Assembly: GCA_963722295.1 (NCBI GenBank)
Contig: CAVRLB010000001.1
Location: 744,001 to 808,000 of the forward strand
Source: Brooklawnia sp032229645
GTDB taxonomy: Bacteria > Actinomycetota > Actinomycetes > Propionibacteriales > Propionibacteriaceae
Length of the DNA: 64,000 nucleotides
Reading direction: 5' to 3'
This document shows, piece by piece, positions 34,986 to 43,319 of this stretch (the first letter of the stretch is position 1; every line of letters begins with the position of its first letter). The position numbers and the translations under genes are program-made. The notes under the pieces are model-generated. The model did no database searches, was not told where the DNA came from, and worked only from the letters and a program-made list of their open reading frames with translations.

Positions 34986-36413
34986 TCAAGCCGAGCGGCC
35001 GACCTGAGCGTGGCATCGAAACCCGCTGGCGGCCTCAATCCCAGATCTCGCAAACGCTTCGAGCACTTTCACCGCGAGCCGCAGCGTCGACTCCCATTTC
35101 TCAGGCGAACCCCAAGCAAGATCTGGAACCGTCAACGCCAGGTGCCACTCGTCTTGCGGCATAGACGTGAGCGCCGCGTCGCGCGACCTTCGCCAATCCT
35201 GGACAGCGTCGGGATCAGTATCAAGAAAGCCGGGCTGCCGGCGCCTGTCTTCGGCGGTCGATTCAAGGAGCTCGTCTGCTTCGACCAGGCGGACGTGCAG
35301 AATGCACTCTGCCGCGGTAGCTCCGCACGGCTGCCACGGATTCAGCTCGTTGCCTGGATCCGTCTTCGCCGCATGAAACCAGACTCGGCGTTCGCCGGGC
35401 TGACGCAGCAAGCCATCATGCACGAAATTGCGAGACTCGGTCGATGGATTGAAACACGTAGGAGCTTCACCGCGCCGAGCCACATCAGTCGTTGATGTCA
35501 GGCCATAGCCGAGCGCGTACGCCACCATGCTGGCCAGGTACCCAACCCAGGTGTTCGAGATCGTTGCGGAGACGACCACCGCAGAAAAACCGCGATGGGG
35601 TTGCTGGATGCGCGGCCCACGCGGAGCATCAAGCCGGCGCACATTCCACATGCTCAGCTGCGGATCAGCAGATTCGACTGGTTGGCTTCCGGTGCCAGGC
35701 CAACGCGGCACCGCGATGCTCGGCAAGGCCTTGGCACGGCTGAGCGCACCTCCGAGATCACTCCAGACAGCGTCTTCGCTCACCGCAGACCCATCGAGCC
35801 GACGAATATCGACCCGATCGGAGATATGAACGCGCACGTGTGGCAGATCAGGGGGCCCAACAAGAACAGGCCACACCGCTGCCGCGTAGTCGCCCGTATC
35901 GACGATCGACCGCACAAGCGCCGGGACTCCCCTCTCGCGCGCCAGATCAGCCAACTCCTGCTCGCGCTCCTCAATCTTGGTGTCGAGGCCTTCGAGCAGC
36001 ACCAGACGCCTGACCAGCGCCTCATCGGGTGGCTCTCCTACCCAAGACTCGAGACGCCTGAGCAGCTCCTCATTCTGCTCGTCGGCTGGTGCGAGCCCGT
36101 ACAGCCGCACCATCACCATCGGGTCATACCCGAAATACCGGACGATCTCGTCAGACGAGCGCTCGTCTCGCATACCCAGCTCTCGTGCCACGACCTGCGC
36201 CAGGGCTGCGGGGAGACTCACCTTGCCACGGCGATAGTTCGAGACCTTCTCCTCATTGATGCTCGGGTCAACCAGCGCAAGCCTCGCACTCAGCGCGCGG
36301 TTGCTGATTTGCATGTCGTACATGGCTTGCGAGATCGCATCGCCGATTAGTTGGCGTTGCGTTTTTGATGTCGGCATCGCGCTGGTGTTGCGATGATCCC
36401 GATCTGTCCGCAT
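34986..36413 (-). CDS. XRE-type helix-turn-helix regulator with large C-terminal domain
   Basis: 475 aa. The N-terminus contains a helix-turn-helix-like segment: IGDAISQAMYDMQISNRALS, then ARLALVDPSINEEKVSNYRR. A helical linker (LDTKIEEREQELADLARERG) leads into a C-terminal half of about 300 residues that I do not recognise, with Trp-rich stretches (AVWSDLGGAL, NELNPWQPCG) and a hydrophobic helix SNTWVGYLASMVAYALGYG. The ATG at 36413 follows a TATACGAT element by about 7 nt, fitting a leaderless message; ATG 36377 is the alternative. It is divergent from the secreted SH3-like gene, and the inverted repeat between them may be its operator. It may also control the neighbouring defence operon. 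Confidence 0.62.
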   Translation of the reverse strand: MRTDRDHRNTSAMPTSKTQRQLIGDAISQAMYDMQISNRALSARLALVDPSINEEKVSNYRRGKVSLPAALAQVVARELGMRDERSSDEIVRYFGYDPMVMVRLYGLAPADEQNEELLRRLESWVGEPPDEALVRRLVLLEGLDTKIEEREQELADLARERGVPALVRSIVDTGDYAAAVWPVLVGPPDLPHVRVHISDRVDIRRLDGSAVSEDAVWSDLGGALSRAKALPSIAVPRWPGTGSQPVESADPQLSMWNVRRLDAPRGPRIQQPHRGFSAVVVSATISNTWVGYLASMVAYALGYGLTSTTDVARRGEAPTCFNPSTESRNFVHDGLLRQPGERRVWFHAAKTDPGNELNPWQPCGATAAECILHVRLVEADELLESTAEDRRRQPGFLDTDPDAVQDWRRSRDAALTSMPQDEWHLALTVPDLAWGSPEKWESTLRLAVKVLEAFARSGIEAASGFRCHAQVGRSA

Positions 36414-36432
36414 CCTCTGATCGTATAATCAC

Positions 36433-36466
36433 ACGGCCGTAATTCCGTACGTTTCTACCTGTACGG
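36433..36466. promoter_or_regulatory. inverted repeats between divergent regulator and secreted-protein genes
   Basis: Two elements: the palindrome ACGGCCGT (36433-36440), and CCGTAC (36445-36450) with its complement GTACGG (36461-36466) across a 10-bp spacer. They lie just upstream of the regulator start, the expected site for autoregulation. Confidence 0.45.
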
Positions 36467-36576
36467 CAGATGCTCAGCTCTCCGACAATGGATCCCACAG
36501 GGAGAGATGATCACGCATCTACCACACGAGGCTCACGCCTTGTCTCCCGTCCACCGAGATTCACCAGGAGGACGAG

Positions 36577-37374
36577 ATGAACAAAACCAGAGTGCTCGCC
36601 GTGCTGATCAGCCTTGTGCTGGTCAGCAGTGGTCTCTTGGGCGAGGCACCGCAGGCGAGAGCCGACCAGGGCCACCACTATCAAGTCGCCTTCACCGGCG
36701 GAATCGGACTGAGGATGCGCGACGCTCCTCAGATGTCCGCCGTCTTCGGTGCAACGTACCCGGAAGGGGCCTGGGTGCCGGCTGATTGCCAGGACACTGG
36801 CGAATGGGTGACCAACGTGAACGGCGAATCCAGCAACATTTGGATTCGATCCAACGGAGGAGTCTGGTGGCCAACGGCGTTCCTTTACACAGGGGTCACC
36901 TTCTGGATCGACGGGCTCCCTATCTGCAGCGAGAAGGACGCCGCCCAGGCGGAAGAGTTGAAGCGGACCACGAAGACGATCGGCGACTACCACCGTGAAG
37001 GCCAGAGTCCGATGATGAAGATCGACTCCAACGGCCTCTCGGCGCGCGTGTACTTCTCAAAAAAGGAGTCGAAAGAAGCAGCAAAGGCCTTCAACGAAGC
37101 AAAGGACTACTTCTTCTGGAGGGACACCATCGTCTGCGCAGGTTTCGGCTTGTGGAAGGCCCCCAGCAATCCCGCAGCATTCGGAGCGAGCATCGGATGC
37201 AGCGTGCTGATGGGCGCGGCTGTTCCTGCCGATTTCGACTACGCCCGCGGAGCAGCGAACGCAGCAGCGTCCGTCGACAAATGCTACGAAGTCCGGCTTC
37301 GCCGGAAGAAGATCGACGCTGAGTGGAAGGCCGAAAAGTGGACAGTCACCGATCACAAGGACTATTGCGGATAG
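36577..37374 (+). CDS. secreted protein with SH3-like domain
   Basis: 265 aa with a strong AGGAGG site. A Sec signal peptide (MNKTRVLAVLISLVLVSSGL, cleavage near ARA-DQ) is followed by a bacterial SH3-like domain: GIGLRMRDAPQMSAVFGATY, WVPADCQDTGEWVTNVNG and NIWIRSNGGVWWPTAFLYTG, residues about 35-110. The C-terminal half is helical with Lys-rich sequence and paired Cys (ICSEK, VCAGF, GCSV, KCYE, DYCG) that could form disulfides. SH3b domains often bind cell wall; an effector or toxin function of the second half is possible but unproven. A strong terminator follows. Confidence 0.7.
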   Translation: MNKTRVLAVLISLVLVSSGLLGEAPQARADQGHHYQVAFTGGIGLRMRDAPQMSAVFGATYPEGAWVPADCQDTGEWVTNVNGESSNIWIRSNGGVWWPTAFLYTGVTFWIDGLPICSEKDAAQAEELKRTTKTIGDYHREGQSPMMKIDSNGLSARVYFSKKESKEAAKAFNEAKDYFFWRDTIVCAGFGLWKAPSNPAAFGASIGCSVLMGAAVPADFDYARGAANAAASVDKCYEVRLRRKKIDAEWKAEKWTVTDHKDYCG

Positions 37375-37392
37375 TCCTGAAGATCGGCTCGA

Positions 37393-37437
37393 AAAGGGGA
37401 GGAGCGCGAGTTCTCGCGAAACGCGCTCCTCCCCTTT
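37393..37437. terminator. strong stem-loop terminator between convergent genes
   Basis: Arms AAAGGGGAGGAGCGCG (37393-37408) and CGCGCTCCTCCCCTTT (37422-37437) are perfect 16-bp complements with a 13-nt loop. The site lies 18 bp after the secreted-protein stop and about 70 bp from the end of the convergent lipoprotein gene, so it may serve both. Confidence 0.85.
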
Positions 37438-37510
37438 CGACGTTCCAGAGGGGACGTTCGGATCGCGCGAGGTAACTGAACCGTCCCTGGTTTGAGTTGA
37501 GCCCAGGGTT

Positions 37511-38263
37511 TCATCCCGCTTGCGTGGGAAGCGAAAAATCCCAGATGGTCCCCTCGTTCCCATCGTCCGGGAAGCCGCTGACCTTGATCATGCCCTTGAA
37601 GGAGTGGTCGGGACTCTCAATCTTTGCAATGTCTACAGGGCCCATGTGTGTCTGATAGGAGACGTAAGCGACGGCCCCCGCCCAGCTCACGTGCGAGTCG
37701 CTCCGCGACGATACCGGGCTGAGTGCCACTCGGAGGAGTGCCTTCTGCCGGTTGAGGTCTTTTCCGGTCTTCCATCGGAGTGACTCAGAGCAGAACATCG
37801 CGAGCGTTTGCCAGGCCCACGAGGACATGTGGAAGCCGTCTTGTCCCTTGTCGATGACCACTCCGCATCCGTCATTGAGCGGGTCCGCGCTTGCTTCCTG
37901 ACAGCTCGTTCCGGCGAGCGACTGCGAAAATGTAGACGCCAACATAAAAGCTGGGCCTGACTCAGCCCGGTAGGCGTATCCACCCACGCATCCGTTGTCT
38001 CCTGCGTCTGGAAACCAGAAATTGTAGAGATCCCAGAGCCCGGTGGACCACTCTTTCACCGTGGCATCAATGCCCTTTGTACTGAAATCCGTAAGAATCT
38101 CCGCGCCAAGATTCGCGCTGAGCGCAGACAGCCACCCTTGCACCGCGGGATTGGCAAGGGCAATGCCCATCGCCTGACAGCCCGCAAGTAAGGGCGCGCA
38201 TGCTGCGCCACCCGTACCCAGAAGAAGCGCTCGTCGGCTAGTCCTAAAATTTGGGGGTTTCAT
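37511..38263 (-). CDS. Tat-type secreted lipoprotein
   Basis: About 250 aa from MKPPNFRTSRRALLLGTGGA. It has a twin-arginine motif (TSRRALLLG) followed by the lipobox LLAGC, so a folded protein exported by Tat and lipid-anchored is predicted. The mature part is rich in Trp and Gly (GLWDLYNFWFPDAGDNGCVG, HMSSWAWQTLAMFCSESLRW) and ends with a beta-rich region. No family is recognised. A longer upstream frame exists, but the signal peptide fixes the start at 38263. It is convergent with the SH3-like gene and shares its terminator. The 210 bp before it run up to the IS21 left end. Confidence 0.65.
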   Translation of the reverse strand: MKPPNFRTSRRALLLGTGGAACAPLLAGCQAMGIALANPAVQGWLSALSANLGAEILTDFSTKGIDATVKEWSTGLWDLYNFWFPDAGDNGCVGGYAYRAESGPAFMLASTFSQSLAGTSCQEASADPLNDGCGVVIDKGQDGFHMSSWAWQTLAMFCSESLRWKTGKDLNRQKALLRVALSPVSSRSDSHVSWAGAVAYVSYQTHMGPVDIAKIESPDHSFKGMIKVSGFPDDGNEGTIWDFSLPTQAG

Positions 38264-38475
38264 ACCCAGATGGTAACGCCTCATACGTAGATGCGGCGCG
38301 TTGCAGGGGGCTTTCGACAAGCCCGACTTCTCTGCCGTGTTCGCCCGCGACGAGTGCGCATTCGTAGGCGTCGATTCCAGGTTGTCGGGGACAAAACGCT
38401 CCACTCGGTCCGCGCTAATCACGGCGTGCTTGACCGTCCGCTGATCATCGCGGCTCTCGGGGCCGCTCAGCCTTG

Positions 38476-38487
38476 CTGAGTATTCGG
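38476..38487 (+). repeat. IS21 left terminal inverted repeat
   Basis: CTGAGTATTCGG, the outer end on the istB side, followed by subterminal TGAGCGCC repeats through about 38580. The 5-bp target duplication CCTTG lies directly outside. Confidence 0.85.
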
Positions 38488-38599
38488 CGGCGTGAGCGCC
38501 GGTGAGTATTGCGGTTGAGCGCCACTCGTTATTGCGGTTGAGCGCCGGTTCGTCGTGTCGGTGAGCGCCGGGGTCGCCGGTCGCTCACCGACACGACGT

Positions 38600-39340
38600 T
38601 TACCTTGCGGTGTGTTCGCGCATGTTCAGTTCGCCGGTGGTGATCCAGATGGTGTTGTGGACGATGCGGTCCATGATCGCGTCGGCGTGGACTCCGCCGC
38701 CGAGGCGCTGGTGCCAGTCTTTCTTCGCGTACTGGGTGCAGAACACCGTTGAGGTGGTGTCGTAGCGGCGTTCGAGGAGCTCGAGCAGCATCGAGCGAAC
38801 GTTATCGTCGGGTTCGTCGAGGAGCCATTCGTCGATCACGAGGATCGTGAACGCCGCGTACTTCCGCAGCCACTTCTCTCTTCCTGCGGGCTTGTCGCGC
38901 GCAGCCGCCCAGGTCTCTTCGAGGTCGGGCATTCGGATGTAGTGGGCGCGGTAGCGGTGCTGGCAGGCCTGTTTGGCGACTGCGGATCCGAGATACGACT
39001 TCCCCGATCCGGTGAATCCTTGGAACACGATGTTCTGCTGACGGGTGATGAACGAGCAGGTGCCCAGCTGGGCGAGCACTCCCCGGTCGAGGCCGCGCTG
39101 CTCGATCAGATCAACCCTGCGCAGGTCCGCATCGGGGTAGCGCAGCCCGGCCCGGCGAATGAGGCCTTCGACCTTGGAATGGGTGAAGGTCGCGTGGGCG
39201 TCATCGACGATCAGCTGGACGCGCTCTTCGAACGGCATCCCGAGGGTGAGGGCGTCGTCTTGGGCGTCGAGCGCGTCGACGATGCTGGTGGCTCCCATCT
39301 CTCGCAGTTTCCGTTTCGTCTCACTGTCGATGAGCGTCAT
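38600..39340 (-). CDS. istB: IS21-family helper ATPase IstB
   Basis: A 246-aa AAA+ ATPase that assists IstA in target-site selection and transposition. Walker A is FQGFTGSGKSYLG (about residues 105-117) and Walker B LVIDEWLLDE (about 165-174), followed by the arginine-finger region RYDTTSTVFCTQY. The usual IstB length is about 250 aa. Its ATG overlaps the istA stop (ATGA), so it is translationally coupled. The classical GxxGxGKT Walker A has Ser-Tyr after the Lys, as is common in IstB. Confidence 0.93.
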   Translation of the reverse strand: MTLIDSETKRKLREMGATSIVDALDAQDDALTLGMPFEERVQLIVDDAHATFTHSKVEGLIRRAGLRYPDADLRRVDLIEQRGLDRGVLAQLGTCSFITRQQNIVFQGFTGSGKSYLGSAVAKQACQHRYRAHYIRMPDLEETWAAARDKPAGREKWLRKYAAFTILVIDEWLLDEPDDNVRSMLLELLERRYDTTSTVFCTQYAKKDWHQRLGGGVHADAIMDRIVHNTIWITTGELNMREHTAR

Positions 39341-40920
39341 GACAGACCTCCCGCGTAGTAGTCCGCCCCACGAACGAAACCCGCCGAGCCCTCTGGCCTG
39401 TCACCAGCGGGCTCGGAGGGTTCGAACCTCACCCGTCGTCGCGTTGGCGGGCTGTCCTGCCCGGTCTCGAGGATCGGCTTCAGGTGCGCGTAACGCGGCG
39501 AACGGACCGTCGATGCCAGAGCGACACCGGCCGCGGCTTCGACTCTGGTCGCGGAGTACCGACGCGTCAGGCGCAGCACCGCCAAAGCGGCGTCGAGACC
39601 CTGCTCGTCAACGGGCACCGATTCGAAGATCCGGTTCACCACCGTCGTGGTGTGCTCACCGACCCGAGCAGCCCATTCCCGAACCCTGGTCGCGTCCCAC
39701 TGGCGGTACTGGGGGCCGTCGGGCAGGTCCGCATCATGGGTGCGATGAGAGTTGACCACGCCCACCGGGGCGAGGAGATGGCTGGTCACCCTCCGGTCGC
39801 CGACATACGCCTCCAGCGTCGTCGCGGTGACGCGCAGATCAACAGCTCCGCCGACGTGGGCGTAGGGGACGGAGTAGAAGTTCTTCTCGAACACCACATG
39901 CCCGTCCTTGCGGACACGTCTTCCGTAGACCCATCTGCTGATCTCGAACGCAACGGTCGGCAGCGGCCGCAGCAGCGGCTTCTCCTCCGCTTCAAACACC
40001 GACAGACGAGACCCCGCCCGTTTCTGGAACGACTCGGCGTTGAACGCCCGCACCCTCTCGTAGATCGCTTCCCGAAGCGCCGGGAGCGTCGCGAACGAGC
40101 GGTGCCGCAGCGCGGCGATCACCCGCGTGGCGATCACCCCGACGGTGTTCTCCACGCTCGATTTGTCTTTCGGTCGCCTGACCCGCCCCGGCAGCACCGC
40201 CGCGGAGTAGTGCGAGGCGAGTTCCCGATACGCATCGTTGAGAACCACCTCCCCCTCGGCCGGGTGAGAGATCACACCAGTCTTGAGGTTGTCGGGAACG
40301 ACCCTCGGGACGCTCCCACCGAACCAGTCGAACATCGCCACGTGCGCGCGAAGCCACGCATCCTGCTTCATATCCAGCGCCGGCTCGACGAACGCGAACC
40401 GGGAGAACGGCAGGCAGGCGACGAACAAGAACACCCTCGTCTGCGCGCCCGTGCCAGCATCGGTGAGGATCATCGTCTTGCCCGACCAGTCGACCTCGAC
40501 CGACTGGCCCGCCTTGTGACCGACCCTGGAGACGAGCCCAGCGACATCGAGGTGCTGCTGATACGACTTGCAGAACCGGTCGTACCCCATCGCCGGCGAC
40601 CCCGCCGCCGCGCACCGGTCCTTGTACTCGCCATGCAGCAGCCTCAGCGTCACCCCGACCCTCGCGAGTTCCCGATGAACCTCGTCCCACTCCGGCTGCG
40701 CATACACGCTCTCCCGCTCACCACGCCCAGGGAACAACCGCGCATACACGTCCGCCTCCGCGATACCAGCGACGTCGTCGTAACTGATGCCTTCCGCATC
40801 GGCGGCGACAATGACCGCGTCGACCGAGTGCCTGGACATGCCCTGCGCGGCGATCTGCCGGCGCGAGAGCCCCTCCGAACGAAGACGAAGCACCAGCTTC
40901 GCCTTGATCTTGCGTACCAT
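39337..40920 (-). CDS. istA: IS21-family transposase IstA
   Basis: About 527 aa. It begins MVRKIKAKLVLRLRSEGLSR with a helix-turn-helix (RQIAAQGMSRHSVDAVI), followed by a DDE integrase core: VEVDWSGKTMILTD (first Asp), then VPDNLKTGVI (second Asp) and RPKDKSSVENTVGVI (Glu). The C-terminal DNA-binding part includes VFEKNFYSVPYAHVGG. The ATG at 40920 has an AAGGAG site; the upstream frame lies in the IS end. All catalytic residues are present. This is the catalytic transposase, acting with IstB on the IS21 ends. Confidence 0.93.
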   Translation of the reverse strand: MVRKIKAKLVLRLRSEGLSRRQIAAQGMSRHSVDAVIVAADAEGISYDDVAGIAEADVYARLFPGRGERESVYAQPEWDEVHRELARVGVTLRLLHGEYKDRCAAAGSPAMGYDRFCKSYQQHLDVAGLVSRVGHKAGQSVEVDWSGKTMILTDAGTGAQTRVFLFVACLPFSRFAFVEPALDMKQDAWLRAHVAMFDWFGGSVPRVVPDNLKTGVISHPAEGEVVLNDAYRELASHYSAAVLPGRVRRPKDKSSVENTVGVIATRVIAALRHRSFATLPALREAIYERVRAFNAESFQKRAGSRLSVFEAEEKPLLRPLPTVAFEISRWVYGRRVRKDGHVVFEKNFYSVPYAHVGGAVDLRVTATTLEAYVGDRRVTSHLLAPVGVVNSHRTHDADLPDGPQYRQWDATRVREWAARVGEHTTTVVNRIFESVPVDEQGLDAALAVLRLTRRYSATRVEAAAGVALASTVRSPRYAHLKPILETGQDSPPTRRRVRFEPSEPAGDRPEGSAGFVRGADYYAGGLS

Positions 40921-41073
40921 CTTGATACTCCTTCTGCCGCGTGAGACTGCACACGGCAGAAGGAGCCTAGAAACCAAGCGGCGCTCAACACCAATACGAG
41001 GCGGCGCTCAACCACGCCACACTCGCCAACGAGCAAGTGGCGCTCACCCGCAATAACAACGGCGCTCAGAACA

Positions 41074-41085
41074 CCGAATACTCAG
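41074..41085 (-). repeat. IS21 right terminal inverted repeat
   Basis: CCGAATACTCAG, the exact complement of the left end, with subterminal TGAGCGCC repeats (as GGCGCTCA) inward to about 40980. CCTTG follows as target duplication. The first bases of this repeat also supply the stop codon of the apeA-like gene. Confidence 0.85.
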
Positions 41086-42079
41086 CCTTGCGCCTCGGAA
41101 GCGCACAAATGCTCACGCGATTGCTGTGCCATCGCACGCAACTGTGGGTGCGCCTGCACGACCTTGCGCTGCCGCTCAGCAGACAGCCCAACCTCATGGA
41201 GCAGGTTCAGAATCACCACAGCTGTAGTCACATCCACGACGGCAACAAGCTCCTCGAAAGAGTGGCTGGGGGTCCGCCCCTCATGGGCCGGATCATTGCG
41301 TGCTCGCGTCGTCCGCCGTGCCCATCGGTCCACATCGGGCACGAGTGAGGCCATCGCCTCCTGGTCAGGACGAGCCGCAAGTGCATACAAGCGGTCACGC
41401 AGCGTCGGATCATTCCGAAGAGAGCCCTTGACGCGCTCCCGATACTCTTCCGGCACATGCTCGAGCATCGCTTCGCGCATCGGCTTGAACTCCTCGGGCG
41501 GGATCGGCGGCTCATCGATTCCGAGACCACGATGGAACACCTCCGCCGCGCCAACCGCCGTCAACAGATTGCTCTCGATGTACTGTGCTGGCGCGTATCG
41601 GAGCCCCAGGATCATGCCGGGAACGCCTAGAGATGCCTCCAAGATGGATGATGCCCCCCAGTGTCCAAGGTCCTCCTCGGACACCTCAGCCGCGAGAAAG
41701 CCGCCTCATTTTCGCTGGCGACGTGCGCTCCGATGAGGGCGGCGACCGCCGCTATAGTCTGCGTCTCGGGAGTTGGGATGCGGGCACCATACGTCCGCTG
41801 GGCCTTCTTACTCGGGACGCAGCCGAGAAGGGTGATCTCTCGCCGTTCGGCGGCCCCATGGATCACATCCCACGTCCGATGACCTTCATAGACCGTTGTC
41901 ACGCCTGGAGCCAGGCTCGATATGACGCGGTCCTCGAACGCGCCGATCAAAGAAAGCGAGAGACCACTCTCGGAGTCGTAGCGGAGCACGCCGGGGACCT
42001 TCTCGTCAGGGGCACCCGGTAGCCACCAGATTCCCGACCACTCGCCGCTCTCGTCTAAATTCAGCGGATCACTAGCCAT
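41082..42079 (-). pseudogene. ApeA-like HEPN anti-phage protein, split by a frameshift
   Basis: Two adjacent frames form one protein of about 330 aa. The first (start 42079, MASDPLNLDESGEWSGIWWL ... PGVLRYDSESGLSLSLIG) has the ApeA N-terminal-domain look. Near 41695 the reading shifts to a frame continuing AAEVSEEDLGHWGASSILEA. That part carries the HEPN nuclease motif RARNDPAH (R-N-x3-H) and a helical end, ELVAVVDVTTAVVILNLLHE. ApeA is a known HEPN-based abortive-infection protein acting on RNA. One missing base restores the gene, so this is either a recent mutation or a sequencing indel. The IS21 right end supplies the stop codon at 41082-41084, yet the pre-insertion sequence would read the same terminal codons and stop. 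Confidence 0.65.
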
Positions 42080-42186
42080 TGCGTGGTCCTGACCGTAGAA
42101 AGCACTCGCGAGATCGCCAGCGGGATTCCAAGTCCATGCGCGATGGATGTCCTCCCCTGAACCGAAGCGTCATGCCCCGCCGCCCC

Positions 42187-43176
42187 TCAGTACCCCAGCA
42201 GTCCCCTCCGCTTCGGCAACCAAGCCAGCGCATCCCGAATCCCATCCGCCTCAGTCAACTGTGCCGACCAGCCCAGTAACTCTGCCGCCCGCGTCGACCG
42301 CGTATAAACCCCACAGACATCGCCAGCCCGAGGCGGACCATCAACCGACTTCAACGCAACACCCGTGGCCTGCTCAAACGCAGCCACCAACTCACGAACC
42401 GTCACACCCCGACCAGTCCCAATATTGATCGCCTCATGACGACTCACACGAGTCACCTCATCAAACCGCTCAAGAGCAGCCACATGCGCCCGCGCCAAAT
42501 CCCACACATGAACGAAATCCCTGATACCCGACCCATCACGAGTAGGCCAATCCACGCCAGTCACCATAAACGTCGAACCCGCCTGCCACGCCTCAATCAG
42601 CTTGCCCAGCACATGAGTCGGACGCTCAATCTGCTGACCGGTACGCAACTGCGGATCCGTGCCAATCGGATTGAAATACCGTAAGCTAATGACCCGCAGA
42701 TCGCTCGCCTCTGCAACGTCACGCAAAATCAACTCAGTCACAAACTTCGTGCGCGCATAGGGGCTACTCGGACGCAGCTCAGATTCTTCGTCTACCTCAA
42801 AGCTCTCGTCCGGACCGTATATCGACGCAGACGAACTGAACAACAGCCTCGTCACGCCGTGCCGAGCCATCGCATCAAGCAGCGTCAGCGTCTTGCCAAC
42901 GTTGTTCTGGTAATACTCCAACGGCCTGTCAACCGACTCCGGAACCACAATCCGTGCAGCACAATGAACCACCGCATCAATCGACTGCTCAGAAAACACC
43001 CGATCAAGCAGCGCCCGATCACCGACGTCACCCTGATAGAAATCCAGATCCCGGACGAACTCCCGCCGCCCCGCTGACAAATCATCCAGGACGACAACAC
43101 TGTGCCCAGCATCAAGACACGCGGACGCAATCGTGCTTCCGATATATCCAGCACCGCCGGTGACCAGAACCCTCAC
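42187..43176 (-). CDS. galE: UDP-glucose 4-epimerase
   Basis: A 329-aa short-chain dehydrogenase of the GalE type, converting UDP-glucose to UDP-galactose for polysaccharide assembly. Visible are the NAD-binding MRVLVTGGAGYIGS, the catalytic SSSASIYG (Ser) and the SPYARTK YxxxK pair at about residues 145-151. Further on are NPIGTDPQLRTGQ and RDGSGIRDFVHVWDLARAHV. Length is normal. The gene is downstream of rmlCD (gap 142 bp) in the same direction and upstream of the apeA-like gene. It supplies an activated sugar for the locus and possibly general galactose metabolism. Confidence 0.93.
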   Translation of the reverse strand: MRVLVTGGAGYIGSTIASACLDAGHSVVVLDDLSAGRREFVRDLDFYQGDVGDRALLDRVFSEQSIDAVVHCAARIVVPESVDRPLEYYQNNVGKTLTLLDAMARHGVTRLLFSSSASIYGPDESFEVDEESELRPSSPYARTKFVTELILRDVAEASDLRVISLRYFNPIGTDPQLRTGQQIERPTHVLGKLIEAWQAGSTFMVTGVDWPTRDGSGIRDFVHVWDLARAHVAALERFDEVTRVSRHEAINIGTGRGVTVRELVAAFEQATGVALKSVDGPPRAGDVCGVYTRSTRAAELLGWSAQLTEADGIRDALAWLPKRRGLLGY

Positions 43177-43319
43177 ACCTACTCCTCACAAATCGCAGTC
43201 GCTTTCCGACCACCGGATAAAGAATACCGGCAAGTAGGAGCCGCAACGCGTTCTCGACCGAGAGTTGCAGCCCCGCAGAGAAGCACCCAGGCGGTTCACC
43301 CAGAACCTGTGGCTCTCGT

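Larger units (their letters stand above)
38476..41085 (-). mobile_element. IS21-family insertion sequence, complete
   Basis: The 2610-bp element has 12-bp perfect terminal inverted repeats (CTGAGTATTCGG at 38476 and its complement at 41074-41085). Multiple subterminal TGAGCGCC-type repeats, as typical of IS21, occur at both ends. It is flanked by a 5-bp direct repeat, CCTTG (38471-38475 and 41086-41090), the target duplication. It carries istA and istB with an ATGA overlap and no visible damage, so it may still be mobile. It sits exactly at the 3' end of the apeA-like gene. Confidence 0.92.

Noticed and set aside
39484..40944. 486-codon plus-strand open frame opposite istA
   Set aside because: Antisense shadow; the minus strand encodes a complete IS21 transposase with catalytic residues.
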